Position numbers and translations under genes: made by a program. This document shows, piece by piece, positions 1-6,740 of a stretch of DNA of 8,344 nucleotides (position 1 is the stretch's first letter; each line of letters begins with the position of its first letter). The stretch is taken from assembly GCA_003133265.1 (NCBI GenBank), contig PKWQ01000056.1, forward strand, positions 3,931-12,274. Reading direction: 5' to 3'. This DNA comes from Acetobacteraceae bacterium. GTDB taxonomy: Bacteria > Pseudomonadota > Alphaproteobacteria > Acetobacterales > Acetobacteraceae. Under the pieces are notes generated by a model. The model was not told the DNA's origin. It did not search any database and worked only from the letters and a program-made list of their open reading frames with translations.

Positions 1-152
1 AAGGCGGCCATTCGCCAGGAACTGGGCATATGGCGGCCCTCCCTGACCCATCGCCGCCACTCGATACGGTAAGCCACCGCCCCAAAGCGGAGATTGGCGC
101 TCCTAACCCGCCGTTTACACCCGGCCACGCCTTCTAACGTGGACATCAATCG

Positions 153-3023
153 TCAAGTGGTAGCCTTGCCCCACGGGCCAACACCATTTTGTACTGTGTG
201 ACCTAGAAAATTCTTGTCGAGCTTATCTTCACGCTTTTCCATCCACTGGCTGACGTTGCTTTTGTTGATCGCCGCGTGGGTCATCTTCATCTGGAAGAAA
301 GCGTCCTGACCATTAGCCGAATCAGAGTCTCGCTGCACCCAGGCCCAAGCGCGCCGATCTGCGGCTCGGACGAAAAGGACCCATGCGGCGTAGGCGGTTT
401 CGGCGTCAGGTGCGGCCAAGTAGCATTGCCACCAGTGATGGGCACATGCCTCCAAATAACGGAAGCGCGCGGAGCGGCGCCTCAGTTCGTCGTAATCCGT
501 CCGCGGGGGACCGTCCGGCCAAGCCAGGGGTTGCGGTAGACTATTGTTCACGGTGAATCCTTCTAGGACCATCGCCCGTTTATGCCGCCAAGCGAACGGT
601 GACGCTGCATCCTTAGCAATCGCGGCGGCGAGCCATTCGCCTTGGCCGTTCAGGTTTGCCGCGAGCGCCAAGTCGAACAGGTCCTTGTCGGTCCCACTGT
701 AGTCCAGCCCCAACAGTTCAGCCCGCAGGGTAGCCACCGCCGGGCTGGTGGGCACCCGAAAAACCATTTGGACCATATCGTCCACCTTGGCCGCACCGAT
801 GAAGCGGGTGGTTAGGGCGTGCTTCAGCGCGCGCCATAGCAGGACACCTTGATCGGGATCATGGCGCATGAGCGCTTCGCATAGCGCCAGGAAGGCCCAT
901 TCAGCGAGCGTCGCGCGGCGACGAAAGTCGCTTGTTCCATCAGCCGCGCCCTCCAGCCACAGCTCGACGAACTCCGGCGCGTGGCGCACGACCAGCACCA
1001 TATCCTCTGCAGCAATGTTGGCGAGATAGAGGCTAGCCCCCGCCGCCCGCGCGTGGCTGATCCGCGCAGTCGCGGTATTGAAGGCACGCTGCCATGCGTC
1101 TTGCTGTGCCTTGGGGTCCATGGCGCGGCGCAGATTGCTGGCAAAATCATCCGGGCTCTGCGGCAAATCGATCGGCGCGATCGAGAAGAAAGCGGGACCT
1201 GCACCGTCAACGGTTCGGTCGACCGTCAAGAGGGCGCCGGGATCCGGCGCCGTCAGACCATCAGCCGCGAGCACGGCACTCAGAATACTGGCCGCCATCC
1301 GCACTTCGTTAGGATCTTCGCCACGCGTGCGCGCCGCGTCCAGGAGCCGCCAAGGCGCTAAGCGCGGCACCACCTGATCAAACGGCGTCGCAAGAGTCGC
1401 CTTGATGAGGGCATCAGATCCGTAGTGGTTCACCCAATAGTCCCCGCTCGGCGACCAGGACCAGTCTTGATTCAGCAGCTCACGGCCAAATCGTGGGCTG
1501 TCGGCGCTTGCCAGCGCCCGGAAAGCAACGCCATGAAGTTCGCTCTCGGACCCGCGGGTAATTCCTTTCAGCCAATCCCACAGTATGTCGCTCTTCTCGA
1601 ACCTGGCAGCCTGCAGTAGGGAGATCAGGTTGCGCCTTTGCGCCTTTGCGCCTTTGCGCCTTTGCGCCTGCGAGCCTGTCCCATATCGCGCAAGGAGCGC
1701 TTCGGCCTGGTCCTGCGGTATCGGTTGTTGAATGTGGACGTAATCGAGAAGGATGTCCTTGAGCTCGGCATCCATCATGGTTCCGATCTGGCGGGCGCCG
1801 CCCTCCGAGTGAAGTTCGAGCAACAGGAGCTGAGAAGAGGCGTACAGCTCATTACCGCTATCAGTCTCGCGGGATGACAGACGCAGCACCCGAGCCGCCA
1901 CGGCCTCGGCGGGACCAGCGAGGACGAAATGCGTGGGGGCCTTAATGGCGCGCCAGTAGCGCGACTCGGGCGGGGCATCGGTCCGCGTGAGCTTGGCGCG
2001 CACGATCGCTGCCAGTTGCTCAGGTGCACAGCGTGCGAGGACGAGTTCGAAGAACTCAAAATTATGATCGTCAATCGTGTTGCCGGCATTGCAGTCAAGT
2101 TTGGTGCCGTCGAAGGATGCCACCAGGGTTCGCGCCTCTACTGTAAAGGTCTGCGGCGGTTCGAAGGTGGGGTCCAGCCAAAGCTCGCTGGTACGCCTGA
2201 CGCGTAATAGCAGCGGCAGGCTCGTATCACACAACACTCCCGTCGCATGGCGTCGCTCCAGAGCGAAGAAGCTGCGGCCCGGATTAGGCAAGTAGTCGGC
2301 CTCATAGGTGGGGAACCGCTGGAGCTCTGGTCCGAGCTCCGACGCCGCGACCTCATCGGCCTCTTCGCCGGTCAACCACAGAAGCAAGGAGGCAGCCTTG
2401 GCCGGCAGGGCGGGATTGACGCCAAACTCGGCCGTCCGCGCTGCGACCGACGCTGAAAGCACACGCAGGGCCTCCGCCGTCTGCATCAGATCCACCTCGT
2501 TCAGCAGGCACAGCCATCTGAGGCCATCCCAAACAGGGCTTCGGCCGCCCGCAGCCAGGGCCACAGCGGCGGTTTCGAAGGCCGTCACCGTCGTCGTCAG
2601 GGGGAAGCCTTCCAGGATCGAGGGGACAGTCTGGGCAACCGCGCCATCGCTCATGTCCACTAGCACCAGATCGATGCCTACGGCCTGAACTGGTCCTGAG
2701 GCGTCCACACCAATCCGGTCTCTGAACCGCGTAGCGCGATGGCGTTCGAGGTCTTCTGAGGTCTGATTAGCTGGTCGGACATCGCGCGACACCTCGCCGA
2801 GCCATTTCCGAGCCCGCGTGACGAGGCGGTCGAGGGTCTTACCGGCCTGCCGGGGAATCGCCCGTAGGGCATTGACCGCCCAAATGCGGGCCGACGCCTG
2901 GGCATAGCCGGACGAGTGCTCGATCGCATCGAGCAGGGCATTGGGGAGCCGGCCCGCAAGGCCGGCCAGCTCTCGGCGATGGCCATCGGGAAGGTTTTGA
3001 GTTTGCAGCCATGCGGTGACCAA
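153..3023 (-). CDS. Fragment 3: long C-terminal (putative sensor) region of the split STAND protein
   Basis: This 956-codon open frame begins at a TTG without a convincing ribosome binding site. The same frame is open for 56 more codons upstream, to 3191, where it meets fragment 2, so it is best read as residues ~565-1576 of the repaired protein. No catalytic motif was recognised. It is rich in Ala, Leu, Trp and Arg and appears mostly helical. Near its end is a Trp/Ala-rich stretch (ACAHHWWQCYLAAPDAETA, then WVLFVRAADRRAWAWVQRD), and about 25 residues before the terminus a basic motif (EKREDKLDKNFLG). In Avs-type STAND proteins this region consists of helical repeats that recognise phage proteins; whether this one does so is inference. 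It contains an 8-bp tandem repeat encoding QAQRRKGAKAQRR near fragment residues 452-466. The TGA stop is at 153-155. Confidence 0.72.
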   Translation of the reverse strand: MVTAWLQTQNLPDGHRRELAGLAGRLPNALLDAIEHSSGYAQASARIWAVNALRAIPRQAGKTLDRLVTRARKWLGEVSRDVRPANQTSEDLERHRATRFRDRIGVDASGPVQAVGIDLVLVDMSDGAVAQTVPSILEGFPLTTTVTAFETAAVALAAGGRSPVWDGLRWLCLLNEVDLMQTAEALRVLSASVAARTAEFGVNPALPAKAASLLLWLTGEEADEVAASELGPELQRFPTYEADYLPNPGRSFFALERRHATGVLCDTSLPLLLRVRRTSELWLDPTFEPPQTFTVEARTLVASFDGTKLDCNAGNTIDDHNFEFFELVLARCAPEQLAAIVRAKLTRTDAPPESRYWRAIKAPTHFVLAGPAEAVAARVLRLSSRETDSGNELYASSQLLLLELHSEGGARQIGTMMDAELKDILLDYVHIQQPIPQDQAEALLARYGTGSQAQRRKGAKAQRRNLISLLQAARFEKSDILWDWLKGITRGSESELHGVAFRALASADSPRFGRELLNQDWSWSPSGDYWVNHYGSDALIKATLATPFDQVVPRLAPWRLLDAARTRGEDPNEVRMAASILSAVLAADGLTAPDPGALLTVDRTVDGAGPAFFSIAPIDLPQSPDDFASNLRRAMDPKAQQDAWQRAFNTATARISHARAAGASLYLANIAAEDMVLVVRHAPEFVELWLEGAADGTSDFRRRATLAEWAFLALCEALMRHDPDQGVLLWRALKHALTTRFIGAAKVDDMVQMVFRVPTSPAVATLRAELLGLDYSGTDKDLFDLALAANLNGQGEWLAAAIAKDAASPFAWRHKRAMVLEGFTVNNSLPQPLAWPDGPPRTDYDELRRRSARFRYLEACAHHWWQCYLAAPDAETAYAAWVLFVRAADRRAWAWVQRDSDSANGQDAFFQMKMTHAAINKSNVSQWMEKREDKLDKNFLGHTVQNGVGPWGKATT
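1630..1669. repeat. Five perfect tandem copies of an 8-bp unit (TTGCGCCT) inside the C-terminal coding region
   Basis: TTGCGCCT occurs five times head to tail without a mismatch; a sixth, degenerate copy follows. On the coding strand the unit is AGGCGCAA. The period is not a multiple of three, so three units (24 nt) give a repeating octapeptide-like stretch (QAQRRKGAKAQRR), while gain or loss of a single unit would shift the reading frame. The frame is open on both sides in the present copy number. Confidence 0.95.
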
Positions 3024-3064
3024 GACCCCGGCTAGTGGCGTGGCGACCTCGTTGCTCTGCTCTA

Positions 3065-3916
3065 TCAGAATCGAGACCGACGCGCGTAGAATCTCTGCTC
3101 GCTGATCAAGGCTGGCGATCGGGTCGAGCCATTGAGTAAGTTCGGCATTGAGCGAATCGAAGTGCGCGTCCCCGCGCTCAGCGAGTTGGGCCTATCGAGC
3201 GCTACTGACGGGACTGGCTCCAATAGTGCCGCGCCGAGCGCATGCGCAACGACATCTGGCTTAAAGCGATGAACCCCGCCCGGCCCGGGCGTCGTGAGTT
3301 GACCATCTATGATGTCGCTGAGCCGGGCGAATACTTCGCTCTCAGACAAATCGGGCCGACTGGCAGTTTCCCCCAGTGTTTTCATAGAAAAATTACGTGC
3401 GCCGTCGCGATAGCGCATAGCGATCTCGCTGAGCCAAGCACGCCAGTCCGTCTCACTGAAGGACGATCCGGCTCGCTCGCCCCGAACGTCGCGACCATAT
3501 TCCCAAAGTAGCCGGTGGAGGGTGATTTCGCCAGCCTCGACCAAATGATCCTTCAGGCGAATGACCAGATCGAACAGGCGTGGTGTACGGGCCAGTTCCA
3601 GTAGGTCGGGATGGAGGTGGTCGCGCGTCAAACCCTCCAGGGCGAGCCGCTGATCCAGCTCGCCACCTGGCGCATTGTCGTAAACCCCAACAATTACTAC
3701 GACCGGTTGGACGACTAGGCTCCGTAGGCCACCGAGTTTTTGCTCAAAATGCAGATTGCGCGTGCTGACGATCACCCGGACACGACTCGCGAAAGGACCT
3801 GCCTGCAGAATTTTGAGGAGGTTAGTCCAGGGGAGGGACGGCTCCTGGTTCATTCCATCGAAGAAGACCGTCAGAACCGGACCCTCGTCAGCGGGTCGCT
3901 TAAGCAGATGCTCCAA
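3065..3916 (-). CDS. Fragment 2: Walker B half and winged-helix-like part of the STAND NTPase
   Basis: This is the middle piece of the split gene. The apparent start is a TTG at 3916 with no Shine-Dalgarno sequence. The frame is open further upstream (VRDAEHWLRR...) and continues fragment 1 smoothly, so independent initiation is unlikely. Fragment residues 14-24 (VLTVFFDGMNQ) are a STAND Walker B, with D20 equivalent to about residue 342 of the repaired protein. RVIVSTR at 47-53 matches the sensor strand plus arginine that follows Walker B in NACHT/NB-ARC-like NTPases. Residues about 190-232 (SESEVFARLSDIIDG...HALGAALLE) look like the helical/winged-helix region after the NTPase core. After D241-R242 the frame is lost: the last ~41 residues are basic and Ser-rich, while the alternative frame (AQLAERGDAHF...LDQRAEILRASVSILIEQ) runs straight into fragment 3. 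No complete function is expected from this piece alone. Confidence 0.75.
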   Translation of the reverse strand: MEHLLKRPADEGPVLTVFFDGMNQEPSLPWTNLLKILQAGPFASRVRVIVSTRNLHFEQKLGGLRSLVVQPVVVIVGVYDNAPGGELDQRLALEGLTRDHLHPDLLELARTPRLFDLVIRLKDHLVEAGEITLHRLLWEYGRDVRGERAGSSFSETDWRAWLSEIAMRYRDGARNFSMKTLGETASRPDLSESEVFARLSDIIDGQLTTPGPGGVHRFKPDVVAHALGAALLEPVPSVALDRPNSLSAGTRTSIRSMPNLLNGSTRSPALISEQRFYARRSRF

Positions 3917-4881
3917 GCGTCGTAACCAATGCTCAGCGTCGCGAACCCCGCCGGGACCTCATAGAGGCGCGCCGCCAGAAAGCGCTTGACCGAGGTCACG
4001 GAAATGGAGGCGAGGTCCTTCGCGATGGCGGAAGAGGCTATTAACAGCACGATGGGTTGGGCGTTAGCACGCTCCACCAGCCAAGCCAGCGTCGCCCAGG
4101 TCTTGCCCACCCCGTCTGCGCCTAGGACGGTAGCTGGTGCATCGCTAGCAGCAGGGCCCGACCACCACGCCTCAAGCGCCGCCGAGACAGACGGTCGAGC
4201 GATCAACTTGCACGTTGCCCCCCCGGCAACGTTCTGGTTCAGCGCCGCTGCCGAGGCGCGTGGGGATGTCCAAACCTCCTGGAGTTGGCCGTGAGATAAC
4301 GTGCGGAGACTTTCGAATCCCAGGGTCCAGGCATTGAAGTCGCGCCGAAGATGTTCGATGGCATCGCCGACGACCGGCTGCAGCGCCGCGGCATGGCTGG
4401 CGGCTTCCGCAGAGAATAGGAGTTCGACGAGATCAGGGGCGGACGCACAGAGCGCCGCCAAGGCGGTGACGCCGTCGCGTTTCCAATCGACGATGACAAT
4501 CGGTAAGCCGACGCTCAGCGCCTTCTGTGCCAGCATGTCCTCGAGCTGCTCCGGCACATCGCGGGTCGCGGCAAGTACCCATGCTTCCATGGCGGGATCA
4601 TTGGCTAGCGCCTGATCTATCTCGCCGAGCAGTTCGCGATCACTGAGGGCTGTCGTGTCCGCGTACTTCTTGCACTCGATACGCAGGTGTCGCCCCTGGC
4701 GTCCGCCTGTGCCCGCGTCTCCCCCATGCTGGAAACCTGTCTTGGCCACAGCCACGCCGACGCCAACCAGTCGACCGATGAGAGCGGCCACCAGATGCTC
4801 GAATTTTGCCGCCTGCTTCTCGTCCTGCAGCGCGGCTTTTAGTTTGGCTAGACTGGACAGGGTGGCAGGGCTTAGGACCAT
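3871..4881 (-). CDS. Fragment 1: PD-(D/E)XK nuclease domain plus Walker A half of a STAND NTPase
   Basis: This is a 336-codon piece starting at the ATG at 4881. That start was chosen over longer in-frame options because GGAG lies 6 nt upstream and the helical N-terminus (MVLSPATLSSLAKLK) begins there. Residues about 26-135 look like a restriction-endonuclease-like fold: E28 in a KFEHLVAALI helix, D55 in GGDAG, then RIECKKY with E69 and K71 as the D...ExK catalytic set, and a later strand PIVIVDW. This resembles Mrr-type DNA nucleases. Residues 254-261 (GADGVGKT) are a textbook Walker A, followed by a strand PIVLLIASS. Sense ends at about G312; the last 24 residues are read out of frame after the first frameshift and lack family character. 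Fragment 2 continues the protein. Nuclease and P-loop are seen in the sequence; DNA cleavage on phage sensing is inference. Confidence 0.82.
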   Translation of the reverse strand: MVLSPATLSSLAKLKAALQDEKQAAKFEHLVAALIGRLVGVGVAVAKTGFQHGGDAGTGGRQGRHLRIECKKYADTTALSDRELLGEIDQALANDPAMEAWVLAATRDVPEQLEDMLAQKALSVGLPIVIVDWKRDGVTALAALCASAPDLVELLFSAEAASHAAALQPVVGDAIEHLRRDFNAWTLGFESLRTLSHGQLQEVWTSPRASAAALNQNVAGGATCKLIARPSVSAALEAWWSGPAASDAPATVLGADGVGKTWATLAWLVERANAQPIVLLIASSAIAKDLASISVTSVKRFLAARLYEVPAGFATLSIGYDAWSICLSDPLTRVRF

Positions 4882-5201
4882 GCAGTACTCCGGATTGCGA
4901 AGCGGGTGTTGTAGAGTACGGCCGGCTTTCCCGCCGGGAAACAGTCCAGGTTGCCAACAACTGTAGCCCAAGACGCATCGGCCGCGCCATTGGTCTCCGT
5001 TCGCGCATTCACAGCGACCGATCGCGATGTTCGCTTCCAGGGAGCAGCGGAGCGTTCGATGGTGGCGCATGCCGGCCATAGGTCGCGCCAAGCTGGAAGG
5101 TCCGTTCCCCACCCTTCTGCACCGTCCAGATCAAGGGCAACGAATGGCCGGAATGGGTCGCGGACTTCTTCCGTAATTACACAGTCGCCCGTAATCGGCA
5201 C
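4872..5201 (-). CDS. Possible small hypothetical protein (109 aa) overlapping the start of the nuclease-STAND gene
   Basis: This open frame begins at a GTG and ends at a TAA at 4872-4874. Its last codons (GCA TGG TCC TAA) contain the ATG of the large gene, an overlap of 10 nt that would suit translational coupling. The first half (ITEEVRDPFRPFVALDLDG, then DLPAWRDLWPACATIERSA) has a normal protein composition, while the second half is less convincing. There is no clear Shine-Dalgarno before the GTG and no other in-frame ATG. I do not recognise a family. It could be a real small partner of the defence gene, the end of a decayed gene, or chance in GC-rich DNA. It occupies most of the 381-bp gap between the large gene and the integrase. 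Confidence 0.3.
   Translation of the reverse strand: MPITGDCVITEEVRDPFRPFVALDLDGAEGWGTDLPAWRDLWPACATIERSAAPWKRTSRSVAVNARTETNGAADASWATVVGNLDCFPAGKPAVLYNTRFAIRSTAWS
4888..4891 (-). promoter_or_regulatory. Shine-Dalgarno sequence fixing the start of the nuclease-STAND gene
   Basis: The coding strand reads CCGGAG-TACTGC-ATG, a GGAG core 6 nt before the ATG at 4881. The upstream in-frame extension (to 5112) has a Cys/Arg-rich composition unlike a domain N-terminus, so this site decides the start. Confidence 0.65.
4927..4941. promoter_or_regulatory. Perfect 15-bp palindrome upstream of the nuclease-STAND gene, operator-like
   Basis: TTTCCCG-C-CGGGAAA is a perfect inverted repeat with 7-bp arms and a one-base centre, lying 46-60 nt before the ATG at 4881. 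This is where an operator would be expected. It also lies inside the possible 109-aa ORF. I could not identify convincing -35/-10 boxes: a TTGGCA lies just upstream on the coding strand, but no good -10 follows at the right distance. Short palindromes occur by chance, so the role is uncertain. Confidence 0.3.
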
Positions 5202-5218
5202 AGACTTGCCATGCGGGG

Positions 5219-5257
5219 AAAAAATGGAGGGAAGCCGCTTCTGCGGCTCCCCTCCAT
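5219..5257 (-). terminator. Intrinsic terminator of the integrase gene
   Basis: The arms 5224-5238 and 5243-5257 form a 15-bp stem with a single mismatch and a TTCT/AGAA loop. Reading on the minus strand, the stem is followed by a run of six T (5224-5219). It begins 5 nt after the integrase stop codon, so it separates integrase transcription from the downstream defence gene. Confidence 0.9.
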
Positions 5258-5262
5258 CGTCA

Positions 5263-6453
5263 TTACTGATCCCCGCCGACCTCCGGCTCCGGCAGCAGGT
5301 TCCAGGCCCTGGCGGCGGCGGTTGCGGTCTCGACCATGCGCTGGGACGAGTGGTGGGCGTAGCGCGTGGTGGTGCTGAGCTGGCGGTGGCCGAGCACGGC
5401 GCCGATCTCGTAGAGCGGCGTGCCGGCGTTGGCCAGGGCCGAGGCCAGGCTGTGGCGTAGGTCGTGGATGCGCAGGTCCGCCGCCAGCCCCGCCGCCCGC
5501 TTCGCCCGCTCCCACGGCTTGCGCAGCCCCTCGATCGGCCTGCCCTCCAGGCGGCGGCTGGGGAACACGTAGGGGTTGCCCGGTATCCGCCGGCCGGCCT
5601 GCCCCTCCAGCACCCGCACCGCGAACGGCGACAGCGGGATGTGCCTTGGCCGGCCGCTCTTGGACAGCGGCACCGTCAGCACGCCCCGGTCCATGTCGAC
5701 CAGCTCCCACTTCGCCCGCAGGGCCTCCTGCTTGCGCGCGCCGGTCAGGATCAGCAGCGCCAGCGCCGAGGCGGCGTCGCGGCACGGCTCGGCGTCCAGC
5801 GCCCGCACCAGCGCCTGGGTCTCGGCCGCGGTGAGGAACCGGTCGCGGTGCTGCTCGGCCAGCATGCCGGGCGAGGCCGCCGGGTTCCTGCCCTCGTACA
5901 GCTGCCAGCGCAACGCCAGGTTGAGCATGCTGCGCAGGGTGGCGAGGTGGCGGTTGACCGTGGCGCCGGCCAGGCCCTCGGCGAGCAGCCTGTGGCGCAG
6001 CGCCGCCACGTCGTCCTGGGTGATCTCGTCCAGCGCCTTCCTGCCCAGGAACGGCACGATGCGCAGCCTGAGCTGCGCCTCGGCGTTGCCGGCGCTGCGC
6101 AGCCGCTCCTGCACGTGCGGGAGATATCTTTCCCGCGCGAAGTCGGCGAACAGCGGCACCGCCCGCCGCCTGGCCCGCTCCGCCACCGGGTCGGCGCCCA
6201 GGCTGACCGATGCCCTGAGCTGCTCGGCCTGGTGGCGCGCTTGGTCCACCGTGACGTCGCCGAGGCGGCCGAGCTTGACCTCCCTGCCGCGCCCGCGCAG
6301 GTCGGTGTAGCGGAGATAGAAAGTGGTCCCATTCCGTCGCCGCTCGGCGATGAAGCCCGATAGCCTGTCGTCGAAGATGCGCAGCTTGGCCACCCCGTCG
6401 GGCGGGGCGGGAAAGTCGCGCATCAGGCTCCGCGTGATCGCCGCCTTGGCCAT
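5263..6453 (-). CDS. Site-specific tyrosine recombinase/integrase, P4-like with arm-binding domain
   Basis: This 396-aa protein catalyses integration and excision of a mobile element by recombination between attachment sites. The start is the ATG at 6453, preceded by AAAGGA 6 nt upstream; the longer frame to 6582 adds only an Arg/Ser-rich shadow sequence. Domains in order are an N-terminal arm-type DNA-binding domain at about residues 10-92 (FYLRYTDLRGR, EVKLGRLGDVTVDQAR), a SAM-like core-binding domain at about 100-190, and a catalytic domain at about 205-385. The full active-site set is visible: R240 (LTGARKQEAL), K265 (LSKSGRPRHIPL), H330 and R333 (HDLRHSLAS), H356 (LGHRQLS) and Y365 (TTTRYAH). 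Length and motifs are normal, so it is probably active. It is very GC-rich and has its own terminator. It lies directly upstream of the nuclease-STAND gene and marks the window as part of an integrated element. Confidence 0.95.
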   Translation of the reverse strand: MAKAAITRSLMRDFPAPPDGVAKLRIFDDRLSGFIAERRRNGTTFYLRYTDLRGRGREVKLGRLGDVTVDQARHQAEQLRASVSLGADPVAERARRRAVPLFADFARERYLPHVQERLRSAGNAEAQLRLRIVPFLGRKALDEITQDDVAALRHRLLAEGLAGATVNRHLATLRSMLNLALRWQLYEGRNPAASPGMLAEQHRDRFLTAAETQALVRALDAEPCRDAASALALLILTGARKQEALRAKWELVDMDRGVLTVPLSKSGRPRHIPLSPFAVRVLEGQAGRRIPGNPYVFPSRRLEGRPIEGLRKPWERAKRAAGLAADLRIHDLRHSLASALANAGTPLYEIGAVLGHRQLSTTTRYAHHSSQRMVETATAAARAWNLLPEPEVGGDQ

Positions 6454-6459
6454 AGGTTT

Positions 6460-6465
6460 TCCTTT
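6460..6465 (-). promoter_or_regulatory. Shine-Dalgarno sequence fixing the integrase start
   Basis: AAAGGA on the coding strand stands 6 nt before the ATG at 6453. This supports the 396-aa start over the upstream in-frame ATG-type start at 6582, which lies inside the preceding small ORF. Between that ORF and the integrase, 6486-6492 (or 6489-6495) can also pair with 6506-6512 in a GC-only hairpin without a T run. Confidence 0.6.
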
Positions 6466-6520
6466 CAGGTGCTGAAGGGCCGGAAGGCGGCGGCGCCCGC
6501 GTGGACGCCGCCGACCCCCG

Positions 6521-6706
6521 TCAGCGGGTGAAATTGATCTCGATCCTGATGAGCGCGAGGTCGAGGACGAGCGGCGGCCCAACCGCCCTTGGAGTAGCTG
6601 GCGGCGGCCCGCTTTTCCGCGGGACGATCGCGTCCGACGCGTAGGCGATGCCCCGGAACGCCGACGATGCCGCGTCGACGATCAGGTCGCTGATGTATGC
6701 TTTCAT
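6521..6706 (-). CDS. Small hypothetical protein (61 aa) upstream of the integrase
   Basis: This short frame reads MKAYISDLIVDAASSAFRG... and ends in LALIRIEINFTR. The start at 6706 is supported by a purine-rich leader with two GGAG cores, 2 nt and 12 nt before the ATG; the nearer is unusually close, the farther slightly distant. The N-terminal half is amphipathic or weakly hydrophobic, the middle is Pro-rich (GPPPATPRAVGPP), and the C-terminus is hydrophobic and basic. I do not recognise a family. It ends 67 nt before the integrase and points the same way, so the two may be cotranscribed. Small genes next to integrases are sometimes excisionases, but no helix-turn-helix or basic DNA-binding motif is evident, so no such role is assigned. 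Confidence 0.5.
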   Translation of the reverse strand: MKAYISDLIVDAASSAFRGIAYASDAIVPRKSGPPPATPRAVGPPLVLDLALIRIEINFTR

Positions 6707-6740
6707 GGCTCCTTTTTTCTCCTTGTAGTTCCGTTTGGAA

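Larger units (their letters stand above)
153..4881 (-). pseudogene. Split gene for a ~1576-aa nuclease-STAND NTPase (Avs-like), broken by two frameshifts
   Basis: This is the reconstructed parent of the three fragments listed separately. The pieces occupy successive frames, and each junction is repaired by adding one nucleotide: near the CCCC run at 3946-3949 (giving ...EVPAG-VRDAEHWLRRL...) and near 3188-3193 (giving ...VALDR-AQLAERGDAHF...). The repaired frame is 1577 codons including the stop. It carries a PD-(D/E)XK nuclease at about residues 20-135, a STAND NTPase at about 230-560, and a long C-terminal region to 1576. The Walker A motif is in fragment 1 and Walker B in fragment 2, so neither fragment alone has a complete NTPase site. 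Nuclease-STAND-long C-terminus is the established layout of Avs antiphage proteins, whose C-terminal part senses phage proteins. That function is inferred here. The breaks could be real mutations or indel errors in the assembly. Confidence 0.8.

Noticed and set aside
1..152. Gene or terminator downstream of the large gene
   Set aside because: No open frame of useful length, no hairpin with a T run and no tRNA-like fold was found in these 152 bases.
3940..3950. Programmed -1 ribosomal frameshift at the G4 run
   Set aside because: The 0-frame reading G GGG TTC is not a full slippery heptamer (A-site re-pairing fails), and a second unrelated break follows; deletion or sequencing error is simpler.
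4872..5112. N-terminal extension of the nuclease-STAND protein from 5112
   Set aside because: The added 77 residues are Cys/Arg-rich without domain character, and the ATG at 4881 has a good Shine-Dalgarno sequence.
5177..5785. Minus-strand frame of 202 codons overlapping the integrase 3' end
   Set aside because: It is a shadow frame: extreme Gly/Ala/Arg composition, and it runs through the integrase terminator.
5464..6363. Long plus-strand open frame of 299 codons
   Set aside because: It is antisense to the integrase, which has every catalytic motif; the frame is Pro/Arg/Gln/Ala-rich, as expected from the antisense of high-GC codons.
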